Origin: Heliopora coerulea
Lineage: Eukaryota; Cnidaria; Anthozoa; Scleralcyonacea; Helioporidae
NCBI GenBank assembly: GCA_030142905.1
Contig: JASJOG010000156.1
Location: forward strand, 726,001 to 790,000
Length of the DNA stretch: 64,000 bases
Direction of reading: 5' to 3'
This document shows positions 1-12,700 of the stretch, piece by piece; position 1 is the stretch's first letter, and each line of letters begins with the position of its first letter. The position numbers and the translations under genes were made by a program. A model generated the notes under the pieces. The model searched no databases and was not told where the DNA came from. It saw only the letters and a program-made list of their open reading frames with translations.

Positions 1-733
1 GAGTGAGATTATTCTTTTAAAGACTAACAAGGTCATTTCCACAGAGTTTTTTTCGAACAGTTTTGAATGAAATTACTGAGACCCTGTCCGTTGCCATTGA
101 AAGGTAAACAATTTGTCCATACCTAGGGATGAGTAATGGTAGAACTGGGATATTCATCTCATTTCTTTGACAAGGCATTCGTAAAGTTTAAGTGCCTGAT
201 ATTTAGTACAGATTTGAGGAGGTTCTCCAACGCTTAAATACATTACATTACTTGTGGGTTTCTTAATGGGGACCGAAGTGCCCCGGGCTATCTCAGCAGT
301 TACACTACAGGGGATATAACACTAAATATTCTGAGTCTTTTGAAAGTTCTTCGTGAGTTCTAGCAGCCTCTTTATTTAAAGTGGTTTGGTAAACATTTGT
401 GATCTGAATTCAGCCACTATGGGTAATTTTTCCCTCCTTCACGGATACTCAAGTCATGTGACCTATTTCTGACCAATTAAAATATGCGGCGGTTAGATGT
501 AAGTTCAAGGGAAAACTAAACACCGAAGAAGTGCTTGCATTTTGTCAAAATTTTGACAAGTACATTCAGACTATTGTCGAGCTATTGGCAATGTTTTAGT
601 GGCTGAACAAGCTTCCATAAATACGTTGAAAATGCGGTCTGGAATGGTGGAGATAAACAGGCATATAGTATCTTATCTGAAACTCGGTCTCAAATAGGCC
701 GGACTCATTTTGTGCTCCACACAAATACAAGAA

Positions 734-3700
734 ATGAGTCGTCGTTCTAGCGTTACTAGCCTAACAACGTCTGCAAGTGGTTCTACAACAGGGGAGGATT
801 CACTAATGCGTGATTGCTATAACTTGCGACGACGGCTATTGCAAACTGAACAGTCGATAAAGAATTTAAACCCACCATTCATTGACAGGTATGTACAGGA
901 TACCTTCACCTGAAACTGCTGGTTAGTTCCTGGATGAAGAAACTAGAATAGCTTAATGATTTATGACACTGTCTCCTTGCTCTAAACGTAAGTCTTTGAG
1001 GTCGGTTGTTTGCTAGCTTTAAATATTTATTACTTCAGTGCATGTGTTCATTGTCTTTGTATTGTTTGGCCTGGTAATATAAATTCAGAGGTTTCCACTC
1101 ACATTTCGTCATTCTAATTGTTGTCCAACTCTTAGTCTTTGTCATATGTAGTATTAAGAATATGAAATCCGTAACATTTTCGCTTCTTGTTTAATAAGTC
1201 CCTGCAGCTGACATATTGCATGACCATGTATCCTTGGCAACAAAAATGCTTCACTAATTCCTGGTATGTTTTGTGGTCAGAAATCTATGTACTGACAATA
1301 TTACGGTAAGAGGTCACCAGACAAGGCTCTGTATTTGCTATGTAGATTTTTAGAGAAATTCTGAAATGCTAGAACATAGGAAAAGGTTGACTGCATTTCA
1401 TTGGGCTACCCTATCAGTTAAGTCCTAGAAATTTAGCAACTTGTTCAATAAAGATTAGTTTTGCTCAGTGAAATGGGGAAGACTTTCCAAAATTTAAGAC
1501 ATTAAATAAAGATAAAGTGCATGTTTAGAAACTAAATTAAGTAAATGTGAAAGGTTTACTCAACATGTTTTGAAAATTTTGGTTGAATTTAATGTAAATT
1601 ATATTGTGTTGTGCCTTGGTTTAAGGTGTCATACGCTATCAGTTTTTAGTCAATGAACGTTGAACCTACTGTACAATTTAATTGTTATTTTCTATAGTTC
1701 TCTAACTAACGGTGAATCAACGAGTCATACTCTCAACAAGCTGCCATCATCAATATCTGATGGACAAATAAAGTAAGAAATTATTATTATAACACTGTAC
1801 TTTATTGGAAATGAAATGTACACCAGCCTTTCTTGATTTTAAGGTTTAATATAATATTCCTATTCAAATAGTGTAACAAAATAGATTATTTGATAAACTG
1901 TAATCTGAATATAATGTATGTGTAATTGCTAGCTTCCTTCTAATTCTCTTTTAAACAACCATGGAAAATAAGTTTTGCTGGAAGAATAGTCATCCACTTT
2001 CAGACAAACTGCAAACCATAGTTTTTGTTTTATTTTTCTCTCACCAAGCTGCCTAACAAAGCTGTTTTTTCCCTCAAATTTGAAATGGGGTCACTGGTAA
2101 GCACATGACTCCAATGCAAATTATAGTATGGAACTACTTGCCCATGAATCATCCTGCTTTGCCTCTAATCTATAATGTGAATCTGATTTGGCTAAAGTTT
2201 AAAGTCATTTACTGTAAACAGTTCTCTCTCTTGGCTTTGTATAACTGGCTCCTGATGCAAATTTATCTGTTAGATAAGTACTTTTCTCTAGGCTTTGTAC
2301 TGCTGGTGCCTGATACAATATTGCTCATCAGATACAAGAAGTTTTCTCTAGGCTTTATATTATTGGCCTTTGATACAATATTATCTATCAGATAAGCAGT
2401 TTTCTTTAGGTTTTGTACTACTGGTTGCTGATACAATGTTATCCATCAGATATAAGAAGTTTTATCCAAGCTTTGTACTGCTGGCCCCTGGTACAAAATA
2501 ATCCATCAGATATAAGCAGTTTTCTCTAAGCTTTATACTACTGGCCTCTGATACAATATTATCTATCAGATAAGCAGTTTTCACTAGGATTTGTACAATT
2601 GGGCCCCTTTGATGGAAAGTTATCAGTCAGATAAGCTATTTCCTGTGCTTTCAAAAACTCACCTGTCCATTGTTAAGAGTTTAGTTAAAAAAGATCAAAT
2701 GCTATTTGAACTTTTGAGCTGATTTATTTGGATCTCTTCATGGGTAATTCCATGGTGACTCATGTTACATTCTGAACAAAATTATCAGAGTAATTTTGAT
2801 CTGGTGTAATAACTAATATATTTTTTCTGTCATATTTTTGCATGCTGGTACAAATAATAGTAAGTTACTGATTCACAGTAAAAATTAAACATTTGATTAT
2901 AACATGATAATATTGGTGGCCATAAATTGGTATGTGACTCATGTTACGACAAAGTGACAAGAGGTAACACCAACCTAACTATTTTTCAATTTCTTTGGAA
3001 ACGATAGGAAGGAGAAACATACAATGTCTATCAAGTAACAGACTATATGTTAGGCAAACCACTAACACAAAGAAATTTTATATTTTGGATTACAATAGTA
3101 AGGATTGCTACATTGTACACGTGACTCACGTTACGTGACTCATGTTACGTATAAAGTACATCTCAGTATTTCAGTTCGGAATTGTTTCCAATAGCTTCTA
3201 ACACATGAACACTAATACTTGGGACAACCCAAGTGTATCATCTTACTTTAAACTTGAATCAACAACAAATTACATGAAATATTATATAAAGGTATCATAA
3301 TACTGTATGAAAGTAAAATATGTACATAACCTAACTGCGATAATGTGCTTAAAAGTCTGAAAACTGAAAGTATCCACGGGAATTTACTACTACCGGTGTA
3401 CTTAACTTTCTCACAAACTTATCTTGTTGATAAAAAATTTCATCTGGGATTGTAGGCCACTTCTAGTATTTCCCAGCTCGTATCATCACTGACACCTGGA
3501 CATCATCAGCCGTAACAGGCTTTACTTCCCCAGGATAAACTTTGCCTTCATACTCCACAGCATACCAATCTCCAACTTCAAACTGACAGTGTTCCTCATT
3601 TGTCAAACTACTTCCACCAGCTTCACTCCCATTGTCCGAGTCATTATCACATTGAGGCATGTCAGTATCTTCTGTCAAGGAATGTCAGTATCTTCTGTCA

Positions 3701-6700
3701 AGGCATGTCGAACAATCTTTTCCAGGTTGTCAATCTTGATTGAATGGATTGCTGCAATGCCTGGGATTGGGCTTGCAGCTTCAAATACTTCTTTAGTATT
3801 GAGAGATGCATTCCTCTCTTCAATATTTGATGTAGCCATCTCCACTACTTTTACATTAGTAGAATCATTGGCTGCGACAACAAAGCTCTTCGCATCACTG
3901 ACAATGTGCTTCTTCGTCTTTACAGCATTCCACACTTGACACTTGACTGCACCACCTATGCCATCCACTGGTCCCTTTCCATGTGAGGTTGCAAAGAAGT
4001 TCCATGTAATCTGGATTTTGTGCTTGTCTTGGAGGGGCTTTAGAGCAGCTACAATGAAGCAGTTTTTGAACTGCAAGGATGGGCCATCATACCAAATGGA
4101 AACTGTTTTAGTTGTAGATGGTATATTATCCAGCAGATAATCAACATAAGCTACTATTGTTTCCTTGGAATGATTGAGATTGTCTGATGCTATGACAGTA
4201 GGATGAAGGATACCTGAGTGCCACAGTGCAGCAGTAAATAGACTGACCTGACTCTGCTTCCAGTGAGCACTCTGAATCTCATCTTGAGAAACACAAGTGT
4301 AGTTCTCAGAGAAGTCCACTTGAAGAAGGGCAGCATTGGAACAGGATTCTGATTGTGCGCCTGCATGCTCTCACTCTTTGTTATAGGCTTCTTACCTTGA
4401 ATTTTCTCTTACCTTTCCACCATAGCAGTTAGGGCCAGAACACAACAAAGATTCAATATAAGAGCCCACAATCTTCAGGTACAGTAGTACTAGTTTAGGG
4501 ACTACTTCATGTACCTGCTTTTTATTTTTGATCTCTGATAAGTCTACTTTTCTAATCTCGTGACTCACGTTACATTGTGACTAACGCTACACGTGACTCA
4601 CTTTACCTATATTTGGTATGCTCTCATAGGGCATAGATTAAGCTGACATGGGTTAAGTTGATATTTATAGCTAAGTTATCACTAGAAGGAAGAAAATAAT
4701 GAACAACAGCTATTTATTTGCTGTATGTTGTTAATAAAATTAAAAATTTGATGTTTTTGTGACTCATGTTACATGCCATATGACCTCAAATTTAACTATA
4801 CTAGGCCATAGAAAAATATTTAAGGAATATGGTTTTCTTTATAAAAGAGTTAATGACTTTGGTGGTTGTTAGACACTAATTTGTAAGAGAAATATATTAA
4901 GCTTGTCCTAAAAAAGTTAGAAGATCACTTTCCCTAATAGATGATGTCATTGGAACATTTGAGTATCACACAATTGAACATAACATAACTGCAATCCAAC
5001 AGCAATATTTTGTTGAAATTGACTTTCATATTAGACCCGGATATGTATATTGCCAAAATAACTTGTTATCTTTAAATTCTTGCCAACTTTTTTTTCTCAA
5101 AAAATGTCATCACTACCATGGAATTACCCTCATTCATCTTTGATTGGTCTTATTAATTACCTGCTTCAGTGGCTTGTTTTTGCCTTTTTTCTACCCTTAC
5201 AGTTCATTCTGGTGAAGAATTTTACTTAATAATTAAGTACAGTTCTTAGTTTTCCTACTTTGGCTTTTTTACTTTTCCTCCTCCAGAGATTTAAACAATT
5301 TGAGATTTCCAGTCTTTATTGTCAGTAGGCTTAGCTCAGCCATTGTCACCTCATTATGATTAATAGAATTAATAAATATTTATTTGTTGTTTAGTTCTCA
5401 CTTCACAAAACATCTGCCTGAGCCTTCTGATCCTGCTCCTGTATTGACCCTGGCTGACCTCAGTCCAGCAGCATCAGATACAAACTTTGACTTCAATGAT
5501 AAGTTGAATATAACACACCAGTTAACTGTACAGAAGTTTAGACCATCAAGCTCTGATCCCACTCGGAGAATTCCAGAGGTATTTTTCTTTTTATTATTAT
5601 ATGAATTTCTCTTTGTACAATATCAGTTCAATACATCCTTTACACTATGAGATAGTTTTAACTGATATGTGGACTCATGGTAGATGTACAAACATTTTCC
5701 AGTACAGTGACCACATGTAGAGTAGATGCCTCTCTAAAATGTACACCCCTCAAGAGCAGACATATCTCTTGACTAACACCCCCCTTCAGTAGACTTATGT
5801 ACCAGCATAGAACAGACAGTCTTCTTGATCAGACATATCTCTGCTGTAGAACAGATGCATCTTCTCAACCAGAGATTTTTTTGGAACTGTCACCCAAGGC
5901 TCTGCCAAGCCAAAAAGACTGACATCAGACTGACAGAGTTCACTTTATGTTAGAGTAGACAGGCATCCCTTTAAAACAATTTGTATCCCAATCAGGGTTG
6001 TAATGAGGTAGCACAGTTTTGGATTATAATTTTCAAGTTAAAGGTTATGACTAGATGCTAAATAGTGCTTCTTACAATGAGTTACTTTACGTGATCGTTC
6101 TGTTGCAGATTGATCGGTGTTCAATGGGGAGTAGTGGAGATTTCGGAGGTGAGAGCTTACGGAAGAAATTGTATAAATTACGCGAAGAAAATACGTCTTT
6201 AGTAAACCAAAACCATAATCTAATGACAGAGCTGGAGAAGATGGAATATGAACTTCATCACGAGCGCAACAACGTAAGTACAGTATTGTCAAAAGTTATG
6301 TAAGTGAGAAGTATTCTAGCTTGCCTGCAAGGAACCACATTGTTAGGCAGAGTCTAGTTAGATGTGGCAGACGGTAGACCTTTAAAGATTGACTTAAAAG
6401 ATTGACTAAAATTATGTTGCTTTTGATCGTAATATTTGGTGGTAAAACTGCCCTCAAAATGCAGGAAATCGCATTTAAGCGCACATGAAAATCCAAAATT
6501 TCCCGATGGAGGATATCCCCGGACCCCCCAAGAGGGTTCTCGCGCCTTCGGCGCTCGGCCAGGCTCCCCTTGGACATCTTCCTACGGAGGTGCTACTAAG
6601 TAAGTTCGTTTAAATGTTTGTTTATTGGTTTATTGAATGGTCAGGTAAAGATTTTGACTGTTGATCTTGAGGAGGAGAAGAAAGGTGTTCAAGATTATGA

Positions 6701-9700
6701 AGATCGTATTATCGACTTGGAGAAGGAGATATCATCCAAGCAAGACACACTCAAGTACGTTCGTATATTGTTTGGAATGACCTTATAACCGTATAGACGG
6801 TTTTAATCCATTTTGAAAAGAATATACAATATTATCAGGGGCTGTTTATAGACACCTTCCATCGAGATTTTACCACGGCGATAAAATACACTTAAGGTGA
6901 AATTGGAAAAAACGGATTTCATTTGGCTGGGTTGCTTTTGAGAAAAGAACCGCCATTGCCATAATAACTTACGACCATTAGTAAACAAAGTTGTTTTATT
7001 TGAGCTCCGTTTGATGTGTGTTCTTCGTGACATCTTTTACGTTGAATTCGTTGTTCTAAAGTAGCCGTTTACCAAAGATTCAGTTTTCATAAATTAACTC
7101 ATGATGTTTTGCGCCATCTCATGGTAGAGTCGATTCTTTTAAAGGTCTGCTGAAGACAAATTACTTTCCACCATTCAGCAACTGGAAGACAAAGCAAGTG
7201 AACTAAACAATGTTTTAAAGACCACACAAGATCTCCAGCTCAAACACCAAGAAGAGTTAAAGTTACGCAAACAGTAAGATCTCCCCTATTCACGAAATGA
7301 ATAATCTTTGCCATTCAACAACTTCTGTGCATTTAGCTGTTTTACTTCTTAAATGTACTGTTTCTAATGCTTAATAAGTTCTGCCTCCTTTTGCGCTCCT
7401 TTATATTATGTAAAAAGTTTACGTAAAATCTTAATATTTAGTCTAGTGTAGGGGAAGGAAAGTCCACGTTCTTGTTTGTTTTAGTATGCTATCTTACACC
7501 ACTAAGCTTTAACGCTGTTTTCCTGATGTTTTTCACACGTTTTGGTTAAGTTTGCAGGATCAGTTAGAGGAAACCTTGCGAAGTGTGGAAGAACTAACTG
7601 GTAAAATGACTGAAAACAAAGAACGCGAGAAACAACAAAATCAAATGGTATGTTTTGTCTAGTTTTCGCCTCGTTAACAATGTTGGCAAAGTGTTTACCG
7701 TACCGTAAAATCAGTGAAAGGAAATAGCTGTAAAGAATATACACTAGAATGTATTCCTAGGTTGGTAGGTTTGATGTTAGTCAAGAGGGCTTTATACTGC
7801 TTTTGTGGAACTGGTCTTGTTTTGGCCGATAGAAGGCTCAAAATTTCCTTTTCCTATTTTGTCTGACATATAACCCAGTGTAAATGCCATACTAGTCTAG
7901 TAGCACCAGCTTTAATGATGGTGGTGTTGGTTGTGGAGCTTTTGGTGGTACTAATGCTTAGCAGTCCTGAAATGAGTAATAGAAGTGGAGGTAATAACAG
8001 TAACAGTAGCAGTAGCAGTAGCAGCAGCAGCAGCAGTAGCAGTAGCGCCAACAGTAGAAGTAGCGGTAATAGTGGTGGTAAGAGTTGTGGTTGGAGCAGT
8101 GGTGGTGGCAGTAGTCGTAGTGCCAGCAGATGAAGCTGCGGTAGGAGTAGTGGTAAGAGGGCGGGACCACTGATCGTAAGTGGGGTTCTTGTAATGATAA
8201 GGATGGTATTATGGTCGAGATAATGGTAGTGGTGGAGGAGTTTTTACTGGTTCTGATGTTGTTGTCGTTTACCTATCATTTATGGTGAACAAGTTATTGA
8301 TATGTCATTACAGAGGTGTGAACAGCTGGAGAAGATGGACCGAGAATTAAATGAATTGACCAATGAGAGGAATGAACTGCAGAGTCAAAATACCTCGTTG
8401 GAAGGTCAAATGATAGAGTTGAAAGAAGAGATTAGGTAAGTACAAAGGAGATTGAAAATATTCATTTTAGTGATAAGTATTTTCTGAACTACGAAAAAGT
8501 CAATTTAGAGAAATCTAATTAATGCTCTTTCTGTCGGATTCACGTATATCTCAGTATACCCCTGTCTCCATCTACACCTTCATGCTATTTTTGTTGCGAG
8601 ATCTGTTTATATATCCAGTGCCACCTTTATTTTCAAATTATCTCGGTTTTCATTTTTGTCTTATTTTACATATGCCATCTTGCTCCCTTGTTTTTGTCTT
8701 CAGTTTCTATTTTGTATATCTTGGTTCAATGCAATCGGCGGAGTATTGGAAGGAAGCTTTAACTTTTGAAGTTTCATTTTCAAAAGAAAGTTTAACACAT
8801 AAGTCTTCAAAACTGAAGTATTTTCGTATTTAGGTTACTTCAGTCCGAGGGTGTAACAAACGAGGAATACAAAAGTTCTCTGGAAAGAGACAACGCCAAC
8901 CTTCGCTCTACAGTAGCTAGGCAAAGTCAAAGAGTTGGACAACTGGAGAAACAGTCGCCACGAAACGAGGAAGTCGTTAAACTGCATGAGATAGTCGAAA
9001 TGCAGAATGAAAGAATTCGATATTACCAGGAGGAGATTGAACAAAGCAAGGCGGACATGCTTAGATTAGAGAGTTGGGTACAACAAATTCAAGAACAAAG
9101 CGTGCGACGATGTCTCTATCAAACTCCATCGGTATGGAATTTTACTCAAAAGCTAAAAATAGTGATCAGTAGTCTCATTTCTACTAAATCAGTACTTGGT
9201 TTATGTTGCTCGAGCGTCTGACAACTGTTGACCACATTTTATAGCCCTTGGATTTTGGCTGAATCCACAAGTAAACATTTTTGCTCCTTCTCCCTCAACT
9301 CTGCTGTTTTCTCCCAATCATTTATCCCCATATATGCATTATTCAGTCGCTTCATATATCTTTTTTCCATTTTCTGCCTAACTCCAATGGTAAAAAGTCA
9401 ATCCTGCGGTCGTGTAAGGCATGAAGTCGTTGCGGTAGATGGGTGGGTTTTCCAAAGTATTTGTTCTTCCTGGCAAATGAAATTTACCAAGTGCAATATT
9501 GATAACGGTTTTCATTTAGCTTCTAAACTAGCTTTTAATCAAAAACTTTTGTAAGTGTCGAAAAATAACCAAAACAAACGAACTAGTTTCGACTTACATT
9601 TACCTGGTAGTTTAGCTGCTGAGACAAAACGCTTCTCAGAAAAACAGAATAAAAAATCTTTATTCTTGGATGAGCGTCACTGATTTTGATTAATCGTCTC

Positions 9701-12700
9701 CACTTCTGGATAGGTATACAGCCAGAATATATAGAATAGAATATTATTCTGATAGCCCCGTGTAATAAAAAGAAAAAACTTTTTCCATTTCGTTGTGCTA
9801 TATAGTTTCCTAACAAATTGAAATTTTCTTTCTTGCAGACAGTCGACCGTGGAAACATTCGAAACATTGGTAAGTCTAGTGTTCATGATCATACTAATGT
9901 TATGTGAGCTTTTTTATTTGAAAAAATGTGTTAAAAGTGGTTGTAGTGAACGGACCAAAGGAAATTTGTACACCTGACCAGTGTGTAAACTATAAACTGC
10001 CAGAAAGAGAATAAAACTCTACTAAACTATCCTATGTCGTGTTAAACTCCTTCCCTGAAGAATAGATAAATTATCCTAAATTGAAATCTCACAAATGATG
10101 CCAAAATCATTGTGTATTGGTGTCATATTTAAATTTTGGTTTGCTACCCAGCCTTTGCGAAGATGTTGCGCAAATCAACACACAAACAGTTTGCAATTTG
10201 GAATGACGCTTCTACTAAGTTGAGTGACAAAATCGGGTACGCTGGTGTTGTAATGAGATATTTATTTTGTTATACTTATAAAACGCCTACGTACGTGCGT
10301 CCGTGTGTGATGTAAGTTCGTTGTATTTTTACCTCGTAAAATGACTTCGCGTCCTTTTTTTGTCGCAACTAATTTCAGGCGTAGCTCATGAAGATGGTGG
10401 AACCATGACGGGTTTGAGGTCAGAGCTGTCATTTATTGCGGAGCGAAATAGAATTAACGATCGAAAGCAGCAGGAATTGGAGCAGGTCATATCCCGAATG
10501 GAAGACGAAGCCGCATCTTACTCCGCACAACTCATTGAACTGGAAGAAAAATTAGCTGAAAAAGGTGCAATGAATGTGAGCTTGGAAGGAAAGGTTAATC
10601 AACAAAATCTACGTGTAGCGGACCTCAAAGCAGACTTGGAACAGGCTTTGAGCCAGAACAGTGAACTACAACGTCAGGTAAGAGAAAAAGACTGGAGATT
10701 AGAAATAAGTTTCACTGTAAAGGAGGATTGTTGTGTTTACATATGGAATGATATCTGCTAATTTGGTGTTGGTAAAATGTTGCTTTGTTTGGCTCATAGG
10801 AAGATCCGTTAAATAATTTATATCAAGAACCTTGTGTGAAGCCAAAATGAGATTGTCTTTTCTTAACTTGTAGTTTTCAGAAGCAGTGGCGTAACGAGAG
10901 GGGGGAGGTAATCGGAGGAGATGCCTTTTGGAGGGGTAGCATTTTCGGCCATCAGTGTCCTAAAAACGTTGACCCACATATTAAATCATTCACGTGTTGT
11001 TGATAGATGAACGTAAAACCAACTGATTACTATTTATTTGAGGACTGATAGCAGTTGAACAGCGAAGTTTGCATGAGTTTACGCATGAGCGCTGGTTAGT
11101 AATTTGAATTAATATACATAGTAGAGAAAAAATATTCCATTTTTCGATAGAATATTCTTTGTGCATGCCTGCTTTTTGAGTCTTCTTTTGTTCATTCTTT
11201 TTTTTGGGGGAGGGCGGCATAATCCACTCCCGCTCTGGGCGGCAATTTACCTTTTACGCCCCTGGTCAGAAGTACATGTGGGTGATTGCACTGATGCAGT
11301 TAAAATGTTGATACTGTGGAACCATTTCAAGAGAGAAAACGTAACAAAGTATGGCAGATTATTAAATCTTAACATACAAAGTTCTCTTTTGATCTTGATT
11401 TATCTCATCACTGCACGATTCCCCAGCCTTCAAACAAGTCGTATTTCATCCATCCTTAGGTGAATAGAAAGACGTTGGATATTGAAAAGCTTGAAAGACA
11501 GTTGGAAGAAAAAGTGACGGAACTGCGTTCGCATGCCACAAGGCTTCAGGAACGAAACCAAAATATTGAAGAGAAGGACAATTATATCAACGAACTAGAG
11601 ACAACTTTGAAGACAAAGGAAAGCGATGTTGCTGAAAATCGCAATTTGTTGGAAAAAACCAGGAGCTTGCACAGTGAACACTGCAGAGACTTGGAAAGAC
11701 AGATCGAACAGGTTTGTTCGCCTCAGTTACATCAGCGATACAGATAAAAATTTATTTTGATATGCCTTGACTTACGTTATAACTTAGTTGTGTTTCTAAA
11801 ATCACGATGTATCAGTGAAATTTGGTGTTGTTTCATTACTTGTTTCATTAGGAATAACCAAAAATTTGTTAACTTTGCTGTTATTGAAACTGTTCGCGAA
11901 CTGCATTGCTAAATCATCGCAGACGGAAATTGGTTTGAATGATTTTTACTGCGTCCATTTTTGACCCTGCGAAATGATGAGGTCTTTGCCCCATACTTTT
12001 GGTTTGTTATAGCGATGTATAGTCCAAACTAAATGATTGTATGTTTGTGGTTTAGGTCCAAAGAGAGTGTGAAGGTAAAAATAACCAAATATCTCAACTG
12101 GATACCATTATAAAAGGTGGGTTGCCAGTTGACAACACACACGCCGACACATGCTTACAAGTGCGCGCATTTTATTACATATTTGTGAAGTATCGTGAAA
12201 GCCATCATTCCAATAACCTACTATTTTTACTGTCGTTGTTGAACAAAGTTTGGGTTTTTTGCTGTACTATCGACATAACTCTCGTTTCTGTTGATGTTCA
12301 GCCTGCAGGCAAGATCTTGTCATAAAGGCAACACGCGTTCAAGAAGTGGAGAAAGCCTTAGAAGAACACAAACGTGAGTTAGAACAACGGGACCAGCAGA
12401 GGGCAGGATTTGAGACCATGCTAGCAAAGCTGCAGGCGAAGGCAAAGTTGGAAGCCGAACGAGGTGTTAAGCTGGATGAGACATTGAAGGAATGTCGACA
12501 AGAGATGAATGCCCATATTGAACAACTCGAGGCTGCGAAACATAAACATGAACAAGAAATGAAGGAGAAGATGGAAGAGGTAATTGTGAAGTATGGAACG
12601 AATAAACTTGACAACTTAAAGATTGTCAGTCTTGTAACGCTAATATAAAATGTGCGAACATAGTGCCCTGATTACTTTTGAGTTGGTTAACTTCACTAGT

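Noticed and set aside
7854..8173. Four overlapping frames of poly-Leu, poly-Ser, Tyr/Cys and Val/Ala character
   Set aside because: All come from one trinucleotide repeat in a CCDC18 intron; no splice support and no family resemblance.
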